Assembly (NCBI GenBank): GCA_029931535.1
Contig: JAQPZY010001625.1
Location: 863,001 to 927,000, forward strand
DNA length: 64,000 bases
Direction of reading: 5' to 3'
From: Margaritifera margaritifera
Taxonomy: Eukaryota; Mollusca; Bivalvia; Unionida; Margaritiferidae
Shown here: positions 23,481 to 36,479 of the stretch, in pieces
How the letters are laid out: the number at the start of each line of letters is the position of its first letter
How positions within the stretch are numbered: the first letter of the stretch is position 1
Translations under genes and position numbers: made by a program
The notes under the pieces: generated by a model
What the model saw: only the letters and a program-made list of their open reading frames with translations
Databases searched by the model: none
Told to the model about the DNA's origin: nothing

Positions 23481-25028
23481 TCGTCAAACGATTACCCCTT
23501 TCCGAGGAAAAACCAGAAGCCAATCGACGACGACGTTCTGTGTCACCCAACACACTCCAAAAAGTGTTGACGGGAGTTAACGCTAGCGATTTTAAAGAGG
23601 ACATGACTGATCCTTATCTTACTCTTCCTCAAGACCGAGAGAGTCAAGATCAACTAAGGAAGAAAATTATTCAGCAGCCTCTGAATATTGTTTTCACATA
23701 CGAGCTACTCACAAAGGTACTTTCAGAAAATTTAGAACGACTGCTACACTGACACCGTCGAGTTCAAATCCTAAGTTCCAGCAGAGAAGCACATGTCTTC
23801 TTTACTGATTTGCTGGAGTCAATGTTAGAGGAATTAAAACGACAGCGCCAAGCTAAAGATCAAGATCGTTTGCGACTGATTGCACTCACGACAGATTGAA
23901 ATCTTCTGTTTGGATCGATTTCAGTACAGCTGCGGCATTAACCTCTTCCAAAATCTTGGACAAAATTCAACACGTACAACAATCGAATGAGGAGTTTGAC
24001 ATAACAGATGGAAAAACCACTCTTCATATAACACACGTTTCACCTCCAAGGGGCAGAGGAAAATGCGAAGTTTGATTGGTGGATCAACTTCACAGTACCA
24101 AACGAAGTATGGTTCAGATTAACAACGACCAAGATCAAATGGGTTTAGCCCGTACCGTCGTGATGGCTCATACTCATGCAGAGAAAAACGATACACCATT
24201 ATGGACACGATCATAGGACAGCATTAGTAGATCGGATAGAGTCAAACAACAAAAAAGAAGCAGAAATCCTTTTAGAACAAGCAGGAATTTTGAAAGAGAT
24301 CGTGTGTATCGGGTTCCTGAAATGCAAAGCCTTCAAGGTGGTCTCGCCTCTCAGTATACATTGAAATTGTACCCTCTAGTCATTCGTGGAGTGGAGATCT
24401 CCTTTGTTGACGACATAATTCTTCAAGCGGAAAATTCATTAATGTTTATCATCACCGAAATCATTTCCATGCTATTACTAGTATCAAAGGATTTCTCAGA
24501 GACAATTACTATTGTGACAAATGTGACCAAGGATTTAACAATCGGGAGCAACATATTTATTGTGGAGAGTGATGTCGTGGCCTTTTAGCTCCAGACCTTG
24601 TATTCCTGATGGACAAAAAATGACTCAATGCTCTACTTGCGGACGAGCATTCGTGAGTTCAGTATGTTACGAGCGACATCGTGTGAAACAATTCCAACAT
24701 AAAAGTGCTTGCGAATTACTGACAGTGTGTCCCACTTGTGGACACTATGTTTGTACCAATTCCAAAATGTTACACGTTCGTGTAGGGAAGAAATGATATC
24801 GTTGCTGTGGCCAAGTCGTCAAGTTGGATCATCAGTGTTATATTCAGAGATAAGGCAACTAACCCGAGGAATTATTGAATGACCAGAACAAGAAAACGGG
24901 ACCATCGTGTGGATTTTGTTTTTTACTTTGAATGTTCTCAAGAGACTGGAATTCACATTCCTAACTTTTGTGCTGCTCATCGCGCTAGCAACGACTGTAT
25001 TCCACTGTCGGAATTGTAACGTGATGGT

Positions 25029-25044
25029 GGTGGGGGGGGGGGGG
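25029..25044 (+). repeat. G homopolymer inside the polymerase fossil
   Basis: A run of about 16 bases, nearly pure G, preceded by GGTGGT. It breaks the exonuclease reading frame. Confidence 0.85.
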
Positions 25045-25210
25045 TCGTGAAAAGATATTTCGTGGCTCTCATATTCTTTCAGATTTTTTTAAATGGGTTT
25101 TAGACCCCACGGACAACACCTGGAACGATGAGCAGCCGCTGCTGTGATTTCTCACAATTTCTCGGGATACGACGGATAATTTCTTTTGGAATAGTTTTCA
25201 GATCAAGGAT

Positions 25211-25430
25211 TGGTTTGGTTTTGTAGGTTTAACGCCATTTTGCAGCACATGATAGGCTATACATGCTGGCCAGTATATTTGGTTGAGGAAGAACACAGGG
25301 AAACCCCGGGAATAACAACCGATCAATGGGAAGCTACTGGCAAGACTCGAACCCACGCGGGCAGAGGTGAGATGTCAATGATCTGTAAAGGCAAGCGCCG
25401 TAGACCACTTGGCAACCCCGGTCCCCTCAG
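25211..25430 (-). mobile_element. tRNA-headed SINE, copy 2, nested in the polymerase fossil
   Basis: Same layout as copy 1, with a 30-40 bp deletion between head and body (the AAGCTTTCTCACA block is missing). Box A and box B are mutated but visible (GACTCGAACCC on the plus strand at about 25345). Polymerase-derived sequence resumes on both sides. Confidence 0.75.
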
Positions 25431-25974
25431 AACAAAGAACCGAATTTCCAAAAGTCACCATGAACGGAGCCAAAATCACGTACATGATTGTGGGAAAATT
25501 AAACTTTAAAGATTATATGAGTTATTTGGCTAGGCCTTTGAGTAAAATGCCTAAAAACGTTCGGAATGACATAAATGTCTGAAGGCTCTTTTCCACACTT
25601 TTTCAATACCAAAGAAAATCGACACGTGGCGCTCCCGCATTTGCTTGAAGTTCATTACTACGACCACAACGGTATGCGAACAGAAGAACGAGAAACTTCG
25701 TACGTTTGGTACCAAGCTCACTCTTCAGACCCTTTTGATTTTCAAGAAGAGATGTTAAAATATTGTCGATCCAATGTGGACCTTTGTCACCATAACGGCC
25801 CATCTGCTGTCAAAGTAGCCTCTATTATTACTAATGAAATTATTTGGCATGGTACGTCCATCATGAATAAAATGCCTATATAATAAAACGGATACGCATT
25901 GCACAAAAATATCATGAAACTTCTACCTTTTGTGCATTTTATATTTACAACGCCATATTCTCGATTTTCTTTCA

Positions 25975-26155
25975 CTAATAATCAGGGTGATATTATGATA
26001 CCGTCCGTTTGTCCGTAACTCTATCTCTTCCTAAAGCGCAAACTCTGTACATCGGTTGCTCATGTGATAATCATCTGCGAAGTGAGCATGCTTTTGGCGC
26101 CGCTTTATTTAGGTCCCTGCAAAGGAGTCAAAGGTCACATATATAAAAATAATCC
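25975..26155 (+). repeat. Dispersed repeat related to 54225-54395
   Basis: Shared ordered blocks: GATATT(A/T)TGATACC, GTCCGTTTGTCCGTAA-like, CATATGATAATCATC-like, GGTCCCTG and GTCAAAG(G/A)TCA(C/T)ATATATA. Two diverged copies of an interspersed element whose 3' end abuts TA-rich DNA. Confidence 0.6.
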
Positions 26156-26194
26156 TAATTACAATGACATTTTTGAATACTTTGTAACCAAATT

Positions 26195-26890
26195 TAAGTG
26201 AATCATAATTACAAAGAATGTGATTCTTACCGAGTTTTTAATAGGAAGTATTGAATAACCCATCTTTTACAACCAGTATGATTCTCTATGTGTCGTATTC
26301 TATCGTATATAACGCGGGCCAGCTGTGTGCGGTGTACATACAGCTCTGTTGTTGCTTAACGTGCCGGCAGATGCGGGTCTACAATTCCTGCATGAAATAC
26401 TAAATAGAAAGAAGGACGCTGAGCCCCGATTTACAGGTGCATTTTCCACCGTCAGATTTGGATCTATGCCGTTAGTAACTGATTACATGTCGGATACAGA
26501 TAAATATAGCATATCCTTGTCTATTCATCTGATTCTCTATTCACAACACGTGAACACGTACTGTTCCTTTTCCTACTATGTCTCATAAGATGAATGTGAC
26601 GGACAAAGAAGATTTAGCTGCATTTACCAAATAAAGTAATATCTAACTGCAACATCGTCCCGCCCACCGACTCTACCCCACCCCCATATTTTGGAAAAAT
26701 TAACCAATTTCTAGAATCTATACTTTTCTTGATGTGTTACACTCAAGGATTAAACAGTATTATGATGTGCTTTGAAGTAGTTAGACGATCAAACGAAAAC
26801 GTCTAGTAAAAAATGTCCATACAATTACCGTCGATTCAGATTGATTGCATCATTTTCTTCTACCTCACTGACACAGATCACTTCCGTTTT
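26195..26890 (+). repeat. 0.7-kb dispersed repeat, copy 1
   Basis: Colinear with 63300-63990 over the whole length. Shared blocks include GAGTTTTTAATAGGA, ATAACGCGGGCCA, GGATCTATGCCGTTAGTAACTGA, CATGTACTGTTCCTTTTC-like and GTCGATTCA(G/A)A(T/C)TGA(T/C)TGCATCATTT. Neither copy has a conserved long frame, so it is probably a non-autonomous element. The 87-codon frame at 26325-26588 is not open in copy 2. Confidence 0.75.
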
Positions 26891-26899
26891 AAGACTGTA

Positions 26900-28780
26900 A
26901 ATGAACTGGTAAACTTTAGTATGTTTTAGAAATCAGTTAAATAAATGCACCGAATATACAGCTTATGTGGAGTTCATGATCTTTAAAGTCGAAATTGCAC
27001 TTTAAAATAGGCAGTATGTCCCCATGAATTTGGTACTTCAGCACCAGTAGACAATAAGATATAGAGACATACTCTACGCTTATTCGTAAAACAGTATGTG
27101 TCATATGTACAGAACTGTGAAGTTGTGAGTGACGTATCAGAGAGTTGTACGTTGCACATTTGTCAAGTGCAAGCGATGCTGCACTCAATTGAAAATATTA
27201 GTACAAAACTGAAGACCCCCGGATCAAACGATTGGTTTGATTTAGTGTTGTACAGCACAGCAATCCCAGTCAAAGGTGCGCATCTATTTCCAAAATGCCT
27301 TATGTTCATGTGTAGAGATATTTTTTTATGCAGATCTACAATATCACAATTGTATACAAAATACAATTATACAAAATATACAAGTATACAAAATCATTGG
27401 CAAAAAATAATCGGATGCAAAACTAATAGGTCCAGAAAGAGAGTCAGACAGATAACGAATTACATTTTGTTTCGAATAAGTTGTGCGATAGAGCAGATTG
27501 GGTTCATTATATATTTATCATCTTCAATCACCTGAATAAATGTTCCCGTGGCAAAGGCAATCTTAATAAGTGACGTCCCGATTATAGCATTTTACTCAAA
27601 CGTTTTAAAAGAAAGAAAACAAAGGACTATACTGAATAAAGAGTTTTCTGCTCCCGTTTTTATGAAAAAGTAAATATTGTTAAATTTCATGACTCTTTAT
27701 CTAATTGTGTTATTCAATATACAAATTAAACTCTCCTGCATTCATTATGTTGCTCCATTTGACAAATTCATAATCCAGATTAGATACGAAGAAATTCCAG
27801 CAGACTGTGCATTTTCTATGAGCAAACTTGTTTAAAAAATTTCATAGTGGAGAAAGGTTGCGCCGATATCTAAAAAATAAAAATTCATGAGTTTTACGGT
27901 CTACGTAGCGTTATCATTTTCTTGCTGTCGCACTGTTGGCACATCTGTGTCCACAACGCGTGTATAAATATAACTGCTGTTTCTACCGCATTTTATTCTA
28001 TTTCTACCAGTATTGTGTTCACAATATTTTCTTAAGAAACAAGAAAAAGAGATCTTAAACAATCTTATTCATTTCTTTCTTACATTCTTTATCTTTTCAA
28101 AATTTTAGCTTGCCTTGTGCACATGGCTCAAGTTTGAGGAGTAGCGCCATCGGGGATTCGGTTAAAAATAAACAAAAAGTGAGCGGCGTCCATAATGCGT
28201 AAGATTTTATTGTTTAACGTTCCTGAACATTGCCAGCTTATCTCATAATAAATGACATTACTAATAGGAACATAAGAGGATCAGTGTTGCTTACAAATGA
28301 AGTATAACAAAAGGATTTAAAGTTTTATATTCAGTTATGTTACGAGACAACCCATTATTTGGGGAAATTAAATAACATATGGTTAACTCTACTGTGGTGC
28401 ATATCTTCACACACACACACACACGTCCACAAATACAGTTTGCTATTATCCATGGAGGCAGGTCAAAGCCAAAATACATTTTTAGAAAATTTTATTCAGT
28501 CGATCTTTTTTCAAGTTTTAACAGTGTTAACGTTAAAGAAAATTGGGCCTGCACTGTACAGTACTTCCACGGAGTACACTAGACAAGGATAATTTTCAAA
28601 TATACTCTAAAGTAGATACTCTCTGCCGCGTAGGAAATGTATATACGCTACTATGGGGGAAAAAATGAACAATCTTACAATGGTCAGTTTAAAAGAAGAG
28701 ATTGTTAAGCAGAAGTACACGTCATATTCAAACTAGAGAGTGTAAGCAATATATCCGTTGAACCTAAAATTTGACAAAGC
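26900..28780. other. Unassigned non-coding stretch
   Basis: AT-rich. The longest plus frame (27098-27535, 145 codons) is rich in Cys, Ile and Tyr, has no motif I recognise and no splice support. A short AC run lies at 28411-28426. Confidence 0.45.
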
Positions 28781-28932
28781 ATCCGACAGCCGCACAGTAG
28801 AACCAGGTTCGAATTTCGGAAGGATTTTTTAAATTTTTTTATTTATTTATTTTTTTTATTTTTATTTTACTAACATGTGACAAATACTAGATAATAGTAA
28901 TAAAATTTTTTTGTGTTTTTTCTTTTTTTAAT

Positions 28933-29067
28933 CGGCACTTTTAGCACATTACTGGCTCTATTGAACCTTGCGGTACCCGCCCAAACCAGCCTTGGTGTGT
29001 CCTTGGGAAAGATATTGAGCTCCCGTTTTCCCGGCATTATATAGCCAATACTGTGCTAAAAGTGCCA
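28933..29067. repeat. SINE-like segment bounded by a 15-bp inverted repeat
   Basis: GGCACTTTTAGCACA (28934-28948) and its reverse complement TGTGCTAAAAGTGCC (29053-29067) enclose a TGTGTCCTTGGGAAAGATAT block and a GGCATTATATAGCCA block. These resemble the conserved 3' half of widespread invertebrate SINEs. A related 3' end lies at about 39440-39475. Confidence 0.5.
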
Positions 29068-29089
29068 CTAAAAGCAATAACAGTAAAAA

Positions 29090-32000
29090 CAACCTGATCG
29101 TTATTACAAAGCTAATCCTTTACCTCCTGACATGCCCCCCCCCCCCCCCGTATCTAATAGGGAAAATATATCTTCGACAAACGCAAAATTGAACCCGCAT
29201 TATCTGCCATAATATTTACCTTTAGGTGCATGAATAAAATACATGTAATTCTATCCGGATAAAATATGTATGTTTTATAAATATTGGTATTTCAGCTTCC
29301 CAACAGTCCTGAAAAACTAGGATATTTGTTATTTATTACAGTATATAATCATAAGTTAATTTCAGGCCCCTCTTATGATAGATGCACAATTCTTTATGTC
29401 CACTAATGACTCTCTCTCTCTCTCTCTCTCATGGTAGTAATAAAACAAAGGTGATATGTGCTATTTAACACGTCATTTTGCAAGGATTTTAAGTTTAAAG
29501 GTGTAATCATGGTGTCAAAAATGAAGATCAAGATTTTTTCCTGGACAAGTTCTGAAACTTCGTCCACACAATTAAGAATTTGTTAGTAGCGTCGACATCA
29601 TGAAATGGGTGTGAGGTTGAATATCGGTAATGTTTTGCATACTACACACTAAAATGGAGGTTTAGATCTGTTTAGATATGATCTGACCTCAAGTACACCT
29701 TCTTCATGGAAGCCAACACTACTTGCAGGTGAAAGATTACAGGTGGATCCTTAATGTACGGTATTTATCTCGCAAGTGACACAGATTGCGTATTTCGGTT
29801 CCCAAGTAAAAAATTTATAGATTACTTTGTCACAGGACAAGTATGTCAACCTGGGGTTGATACAAACATATGTATTCGGATACTAGTACTTGTTTCATTT
29901 CATTTTTATTGATAAGACTTAGAGTCCTTGTAATGTTCTACATTAAACCTAAATCAAAATAGCTAGTTTTACTGATCAGATGTAGACTACAAAGCAGCAA
30001 ATAAGACCGGTCTCCGTATTTTCGAAACTTGTTAAGCAAGAAACTCAGGAATAAGCTCAAAACACCAAACACAGATATTATACGTGTCGAAAATCATCGT
30101 AATAAAAATGTAGCAGGCTAATAGAGGAATCGAAATTTAGACGATCCTGAGAGTTGTACTATTTTAACTTAATTCTAATCAAAGTTATATTATGTCTAAG
30201 TTTTCAGATTTTGAGCTTGAGTTTGAGTTTTGTTTAAAACGTTTCAAGAATAAGGGGCCGTGAATTTAGGTATGCAATACTTGCAATCATCTTTTAGCAA
30301 GGTAGCATCCAAGAATAATCTCTAATATTTCCAGTTAAAAAGGGATATAAAATTGAATTACATTTTGTTGACCACTGTTATCATAATATTCCGATACAAA
30401 TCCTTTAACTACGTTTGATACGTTCCTCCAATCCCACCAAATTGGCAGTTTTGAGTAAAAGTGCAAAGTAAAGAAATCATTTCAACGCTATATCTGAAAC
30501 TATTATATAAATCACGGTTGAGCCATATAGCGTGTGCTATTTCCTCTTCTAGTTCTATTGATTAATATGTGAAATGCGTTCGACTATTCAACAAAAAAAG
30601 TTGTTTGAGATACAATTTATAACATTATATAGTATTGTAACCATATGTATTCAAAATTAAATATACAAAGAATAGTTAAGGTTAAGCTACTGTTTCTTTC
30701 TTTTCTTATCTTCTTCTGCGGGCACCTTTATTAAGGTAGAAACGATTTGCGGTGCACATAGATCTTCAGTACGAGATGACATTGCTTCGTGAACGAGGAA
30801 ACGCGACTTATGAAATCAATAAATACGTATTCTCACGATACACTAATTAAAACTATACAGACATTTATATATTTTGGAAAAGGAAGACAAAATAAATCCT
30901 CATAACTCAAAATGGTTTAGAATTGTTCAAAGGCGTAGGTCTTATGTTAGATAGTGTGTGTGTGTGCGTGTATCCGTGCGTACGTCTGTGCGTGTTTCCA
31001 CCAAATTAAGGAAAATATTGTAAAAGAACATTTGAACATCTTTCATTTCCAGGAACAAGGGGACGAGCATCAATATTTTCGTCGAATAAGAGATCCCAGA
31101 AGCCTCTAGAAAGGCCTCATAAGCAATATATATCAGGCAACAATACTAAACAATGTTTCAAGCGCACACAGTTTTAATGTTATCAGTAACTGTCTTATTT
31201 TTACAACGAAACTTAAAACAGTCTCATGTTGACTTGTAAGTTAGATTTATTAATCATGATTTACGCCAGGTTTATTTCTGGTCATTTCTTAACAAATTAA
31301 TACCTTGTTTTAAGCAACTTTATACCAGAAAAATAATCAAAATATATAACGGTATTTTAAATTTAGTGCATAGTTTATGTGAGAAATAAGTGGAAAAGAT
31401 GAAAAATGTGCATATCTCCTTTGATATTTTCTTAACACACGATTTCCATGGCAACCAGCACGTGAACGCAAAACTTATATCAGAAATTAAATCAAACCAC
31501 CTCATACTTGTAATATACATCATACCAAGAAATTTGGAGAATGAGCAAACAACGAACTTCTTTAAAAGCTCGTACGTTATTCAAGATAAAATTATAACAT
31601 TGTAATCTTTCTTTTCACTGAACTGAAAATATGTAGTGATGCGTGAAGTTTTAACATCTCTACATGGTTTACTGTGTTCTAATGTTTGCCAGAGCACAAG
31701 GCAAGAGCTGGATCCCAATGGTACAAAGCCCTATCCAAGTGGTTCGGGAAAAAACAATTGCACATAGTAAGCAGTGCACGGTCGTTAGACTTACATGACC
31801 TAGTACTAAGTACATAAATTATATTTAAATACCTGCGAAAAGAAGTTTCCGAAACATGAAAAACCTGTACTCAAACAGCACGCATAATCCTGATGTTTGA
31901 ATACGGCTGACAACACAAAATCGCATGCGTCAAACCTGCTAAATCATACCAGATATGTAAGAGTGAATGTTAGATGTCTGTATCCGGTAATTTCAAAGCA

Positions 32001-32920
32001 GTATTAGTCTGTACGGACAAATGGGTTGCCCAGTACATGCGTTATATACGTATGTTACCGTTGCTGTGATTGGATGCATGTAAAAACGTGTTAATTTGTG
32101 ATGTCTAAAAGTTTACCCATACCTTATACACCGAGCTATAAATAGATAGGTAAAGGCCTACCAACAGACAACAACACAGCAACATTTCAAGGGAAATATA
32201 TTAAATCACTATTTTCAAAGTGCAATTAGATGAGGAAACAAAAATATTCTTTCACAGTAATAAAACAAATATTTTGACAGCAATATTTTTAGATAAGAAC
32301 ATTATTCCTCTTTCATAAGAAGAGCAAAGAAGAGAAGTAAATCTTGATGGAATAAATTTACAAGGAATCCTTTAAAAAAACAAAAACAAATACAATATGA
32401 CGGACGGACGGCAGTAATTTCGTTTCATTTGCGAGAATGAGATATAGAGTCTAAAGTAGCACTAAACACAACAGTAGAATTGGGTTTCCTGCAAATTGAA
32501 TCCGACACATAAATCGATTAATGTCTGTATTTAAAGTCTATACAGAAAGTATATTTGCTAACAATAAGATGGGAAAAAAAAGATTCAAAGCCCATATTTG
32601 AAAAATATACCTTTTTTTCGAAACTGAGTCCTCGTGCATCACTGTACAGATGCAACTTCGTGCATAAAAATAGAAATTCAATAAAAAGACTACAAATTTG
32701 TGATTTTACAAGCCACTCGGAATACTGCCAATCAGGGATAAATCAATTGAAATGAATTATTATGCCAAGAACACAAAAAACCAGCTTTTCATGCTTCATA
32801 ATTTGTATTCAAAGTCATATATAAATTCAAAGTCATATACGAGTAAATAAATTAGTACTGAAAAAACCGCATGATTAGCCCACACAAGAAATTAGAATTT
32901 TTAATTTTCTGTTTGTTCTA
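29090..32920. other. Long unassigned stretch
   Basis: About 3.8 kb without a supported gene. It holds a C homopolymer (about 29136-29148), a short CT run (29411-29430) and a GT-rich run near 30953-30992. Frames of 60-71 codons near 31320-31605 and 32555 have no motif. This is the downstream flank of gene B. Confidence 0.5.
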
Positions 32921-33161
32921 CTAAGGTCACTTTTTGTCACAGAACAAGATTAGCATCATCTCATTTTTCTCCACAAATTTTTTTTTTGTTGTGGATCTTT
33001 TTTCTGATCTTCTCGCATCGAGGTTCCTCGATTCCTTTGAGGAATAATAGAGGCCGACATGAGCAGAATAAAAACAAATCTCCCCAAGGAACTTCGTTCC
33101 AAGGGACCCTGTGTAATCTGTTGTTATCTTTAAATCTTCACGATTTTTTTGTGACATGAAT

Positions 33162-33167
33162 TTTATT
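33162..33167 (-). promoter_or_regulatory. Candidate polyadenylation signal of gene B
   Basis: An AATAAA on the minus strand lies 24 nt beyond the gene B stop codon. That implies a very short 3' UTR. Position supports it; nothing else does. Confidence 0.4.
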
Positions 33168-33190
33168 AGAGTCAATATACAGAGGCATCC

Positions 33191-34308
33191 TCATCCAGCT
33201 CTGGATGAATTTATCTTATACAGGCATTCCATATCTGGCGTTGCGTTGTATAGTGTGTCACCATCGATGTGTGAATCATTTGAAATGTGCCTTACTGGAA
33301 CTAAAACTTTAGCAAATATTAGAGCTACTATAATTATTAACAAGTAAAATGTACTCAATCCAATCATAACGTAAACAAAACTTATTGCAGAATAATGTTC
33401 CATTAAATAACCAAGATAAATCGGGACAGTTGCCATACCTGTAGACGACGATAGCAGGAAAAGGGAAGTAATTCTGCCAGACACAGGAAAGAACCGCTCT
33501 TCTGTCCAGGAAAACACAGAAGCATATATAGGAGAGAAAGCGAAGCCAACAACTGCGATGAAAGCCAACACTACCGGCTGTAGATAAAATAGACTTCCAA
33601 GAAGAAGGCCAATGAAAGATAAAATGATCATAATGGAAAACGTTAACATTAGCGTAGTAGATTGAAAAAAGCCCGCTAGAAAAATTCCAAGAAATCTTCC
33701 AACGCAAAATCCTATCCAGTATATTGAACTAGCTGTGGAGCCTTCCGCTTTGCTCCATTTTAAATGGCGGAGGCAGAACGTCATGAGGTAATTTGCATAT
33801 GAACTCTCGATTCCAACATAGCTGTGAAGAATTATACTAATGAATATTAGTACGGGTATTTTGAACCTAAGAGGTATATTTTCATCCTGCTCCTCTTTTT
33901 TCGTAACTTTATTATTCTTTGTTGAACCAGAAAGTTTCTCTTTCTGTTTGAAAAAGCTTACTAACAATGGAATAGAACATATCAATACTAGGGATGACGT
34001 AATGAGGTAGCCATGTTGAACGTAAGTTACCTGCCCATACAAGCTTGATTCAATGCAATCGCCTTTAGTTCCATTATAACAATCATTATTACCTAACGAA
34101 TTGTCCAATGCTAAATAGCTATTATTATCAGTATGATTAATATGGGAAAGACTAAATTCATCTGTTAAATTTTCTAAAGTTGGCGCTGCCAGAAAAGGCT
34201 CAATAATCTGTGGAGAAATAATGCCTCCAAGAGCAAATGCAAAATGGACCGCTTGAATGTATGGGGCGCCCTCTTTCTCCCACATGGCCATAATCAGTGT
34301 ACTACCGG
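33191..34308 (-). CDS. Gene B exon 3: MFSD4/NaGLT1-like transporter, C-terminal two thirds
   Basis: Last coding exon, 1118 bp after acceptor ctttcag|CCGGTA, ending at a stop at 33191-33193. It contains AMWEKEG, QAVHFAFALGGIISPQIIEP, a glycosylatable loop with three N-x-S/T sequons, the central charged loop (KQKEKLSGSTKNN), SKAEGSTASSIYWIGFCVGR and FSWTEERFFPVSGRI. With exons 1 and 2 it gives a 545-aa, 12-TM carrier. It is the tandem paralogue of gene A, same strand, about 19 kb away. Most differences lie in the external loop, the central loop and the C-terminal tail, as expected for a retained functional duplicate. Confidence 0.88.
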
Positions 34309-35207
<899 letters not shown>

Positions 35208-35493
35208 CTATTACTAATCCACAAGAGAAAAAGCAAGACAGAGCCCTCATGGCAATCATCAGCGGAAAGGCTGAACACCAAGGCACAGCACCATTTGCAA
35301 TGGCCGTGCCCAATGTGGTAAAAAACGTAATAAGAACTCGGTCAAAACGGTCACATATGACTCCCCAAATGAAACTTCCAGTTGCTAAGCCTACAGCACA
35401 GGCCATGTTCAGCCAGGATACTGTTGCAAGATCCTCATTTACGATCAACTGTAGATCCGGGACAGACGGGCCAAACTGACCAGAAACTAAGCC
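35208..35493 (-). CDS. Gene B exon 2: MFSD4/NaGLT1-like transporter, TM1-TM4
   Basis: A 286-bp exon (acceptor tcgcaaag|GGCTTA, donor ATAG|GTACGG), phase 0 in and phase 1 out, as in gene A. It encodes [20 protein letters not shown] and the MFS motif A (GVICDRFDR). The adjoining intron 2 is filled with TA and GA microsatellites. These extend the open frame artificially past the donor, which is why a naive ORF caller reads into tyrosine-isoleucine repeats here. Confidence 0.87.
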
Positions 35494-36241
35494 CTTTGCG
35501 ATGGAAAGTAGAAAAATATCAGCAAATAATGAGTGAATAGACTACCTACATCTTTCTCCATACAAATATATTTATGTCACAAACAATCACGTGTTTCTGT
35601 TTATCCTACACCTCCTACTAAAACCACTGCTCTTTTCAGTAGCTCGATTGAACTAACTGAATATATTTCATCGTATGTCGACTACGCATTTTTAATCAAC
35701 GATGCCTGCATTACATGCAGCAAGAAGCAGTCAACATATACTGGGGTAGAGTGTGGATGTACCTGCAAAATTACTCCCTAAATATCCTTGTTCCTCAGAT
35801 AATTCCTCGTCATTTAATGTATAAATGTGAGCTCCTTTAGTTTTACATAAAGAAACATGTACCCTTGATCTTTTGGGTGTGCAAAAGATATTACACAACC
35901 CCAAATCACACTGTAACGTTCCCTCCTAGTAGATATTTGAGCTCCCTTTCGCTCTTCTTAATGACATTAATTTACCTGGAAATATTAAAAAGCATTCATG
36001 CTATCTCTAACGGTTAAAGTTAGATTGTTGTCTGGATAAATATAGAAATACCCAGAAAATAATTGATCACAACTCGGACGTTATGAGGTAGAATCAAAAT
36101 TAGTGTAATATACAGATGAGGGGAAAATGATCATTAGATTTTAGTGTATAACATGTCACAAAGAACATTTAGGAAATCGGCAGAGGTACTTTGTTTGAGA
36201 GTCAAGACGGTTTACTCTGAGAAATTGGAAAATAAACTTAC
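35494..36241 (-). other. Gene B intron 1
   Basis: A 748-bp phase 0 GT-AG intron without a recognised element. Gene A carries 4801 bp at the same position, the excess being largely the LINE. Confidence 0.85.
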
Positions 36242-36475
36242 ATTTCCAAAGAATGTGAGAGAGATCCACATAGTCAGAATAAACTTCTTTCGGAATGTTC
36301 TGTCTGTTTTCAAACGTCGATGTATTGGCTTCCGTTCAGTGCCAGATCTATATACATTATCGGCTGCAGATGTGCTGACCTTTTCATCTTCGTCTGTTCC
36401 TGTCTGTGGATGGTGAAGAAAGACCTGTATTTCTGCGTTTTTATCGTTTGACAACTCTTCATTCATCTCCATCAT
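36242..36475 (-). CDS. Gene B exon 1: MFSD4/NaGLT1-like transporter, N-terminus
   Basis: First coding exon (78 codons, phase 0 out; donor GGAAAT|GTAAGT) of the second transporter. It encodes a polar N-terminus (MMEMNEELS) and TM1 start (FILTMWISLTFFGN), colinear with gene A exon 1, including the shared SGTERK block. A TAG lies in frame 12 codons upstream of the first ATG, which fixes the start at 36475 or the adjacent ATG at 36472. DNA on both sides of this exon still resembles gene A, including the intron sequence next to the donor. Confidence 0.78.
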
Positions 36476-36479
36476 GCCA

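Larger units (their letters stand above)
23490..25885 (+). pseudogene. Polinton/Maverick protein-primed DNA polymerase B, N-terminal half (broken)
   Basis: Fragments in several plus frames follow the order of a Polinton-type family B polymerase. First comes an N-terminal block (KILDKIQHVQQSNEEFDI). A cysteine-rich zinc-binding region has CxxC pairs at about 24513-24575, 24630-24660 and 24730-24755. The 3'-5' exonuclease follows: Exo I FECSQETG at 24927-24950, Exo II SHNFSGYDG at 25150-25176, and EEMLKYCRSNVDL near 25751-25790. The polymerase catalytic motifs are absent, so the copy is truncated after the exonuclease. A SINE (25211-25430) interrupts it between Exo II and the next block, and numerous stops and frameshifts break it. 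It is an inactive genomic relic of a virus-like transposon. Confidence 0.72.

Noticed and set aside
27098..27535. 145-codon plus-strand frame
   Set aside because: No motif, no splice sites of note, low-complexity C-terminal half (TKYNYTKYTS); likely chance.
33309..33707. 132-codon minus-strand frame within gene B (and 7063-7323 within gene A)
   Set aside because: Alternative-frame shadows of exon 3; both paralogues show them because the DNA is conserved.
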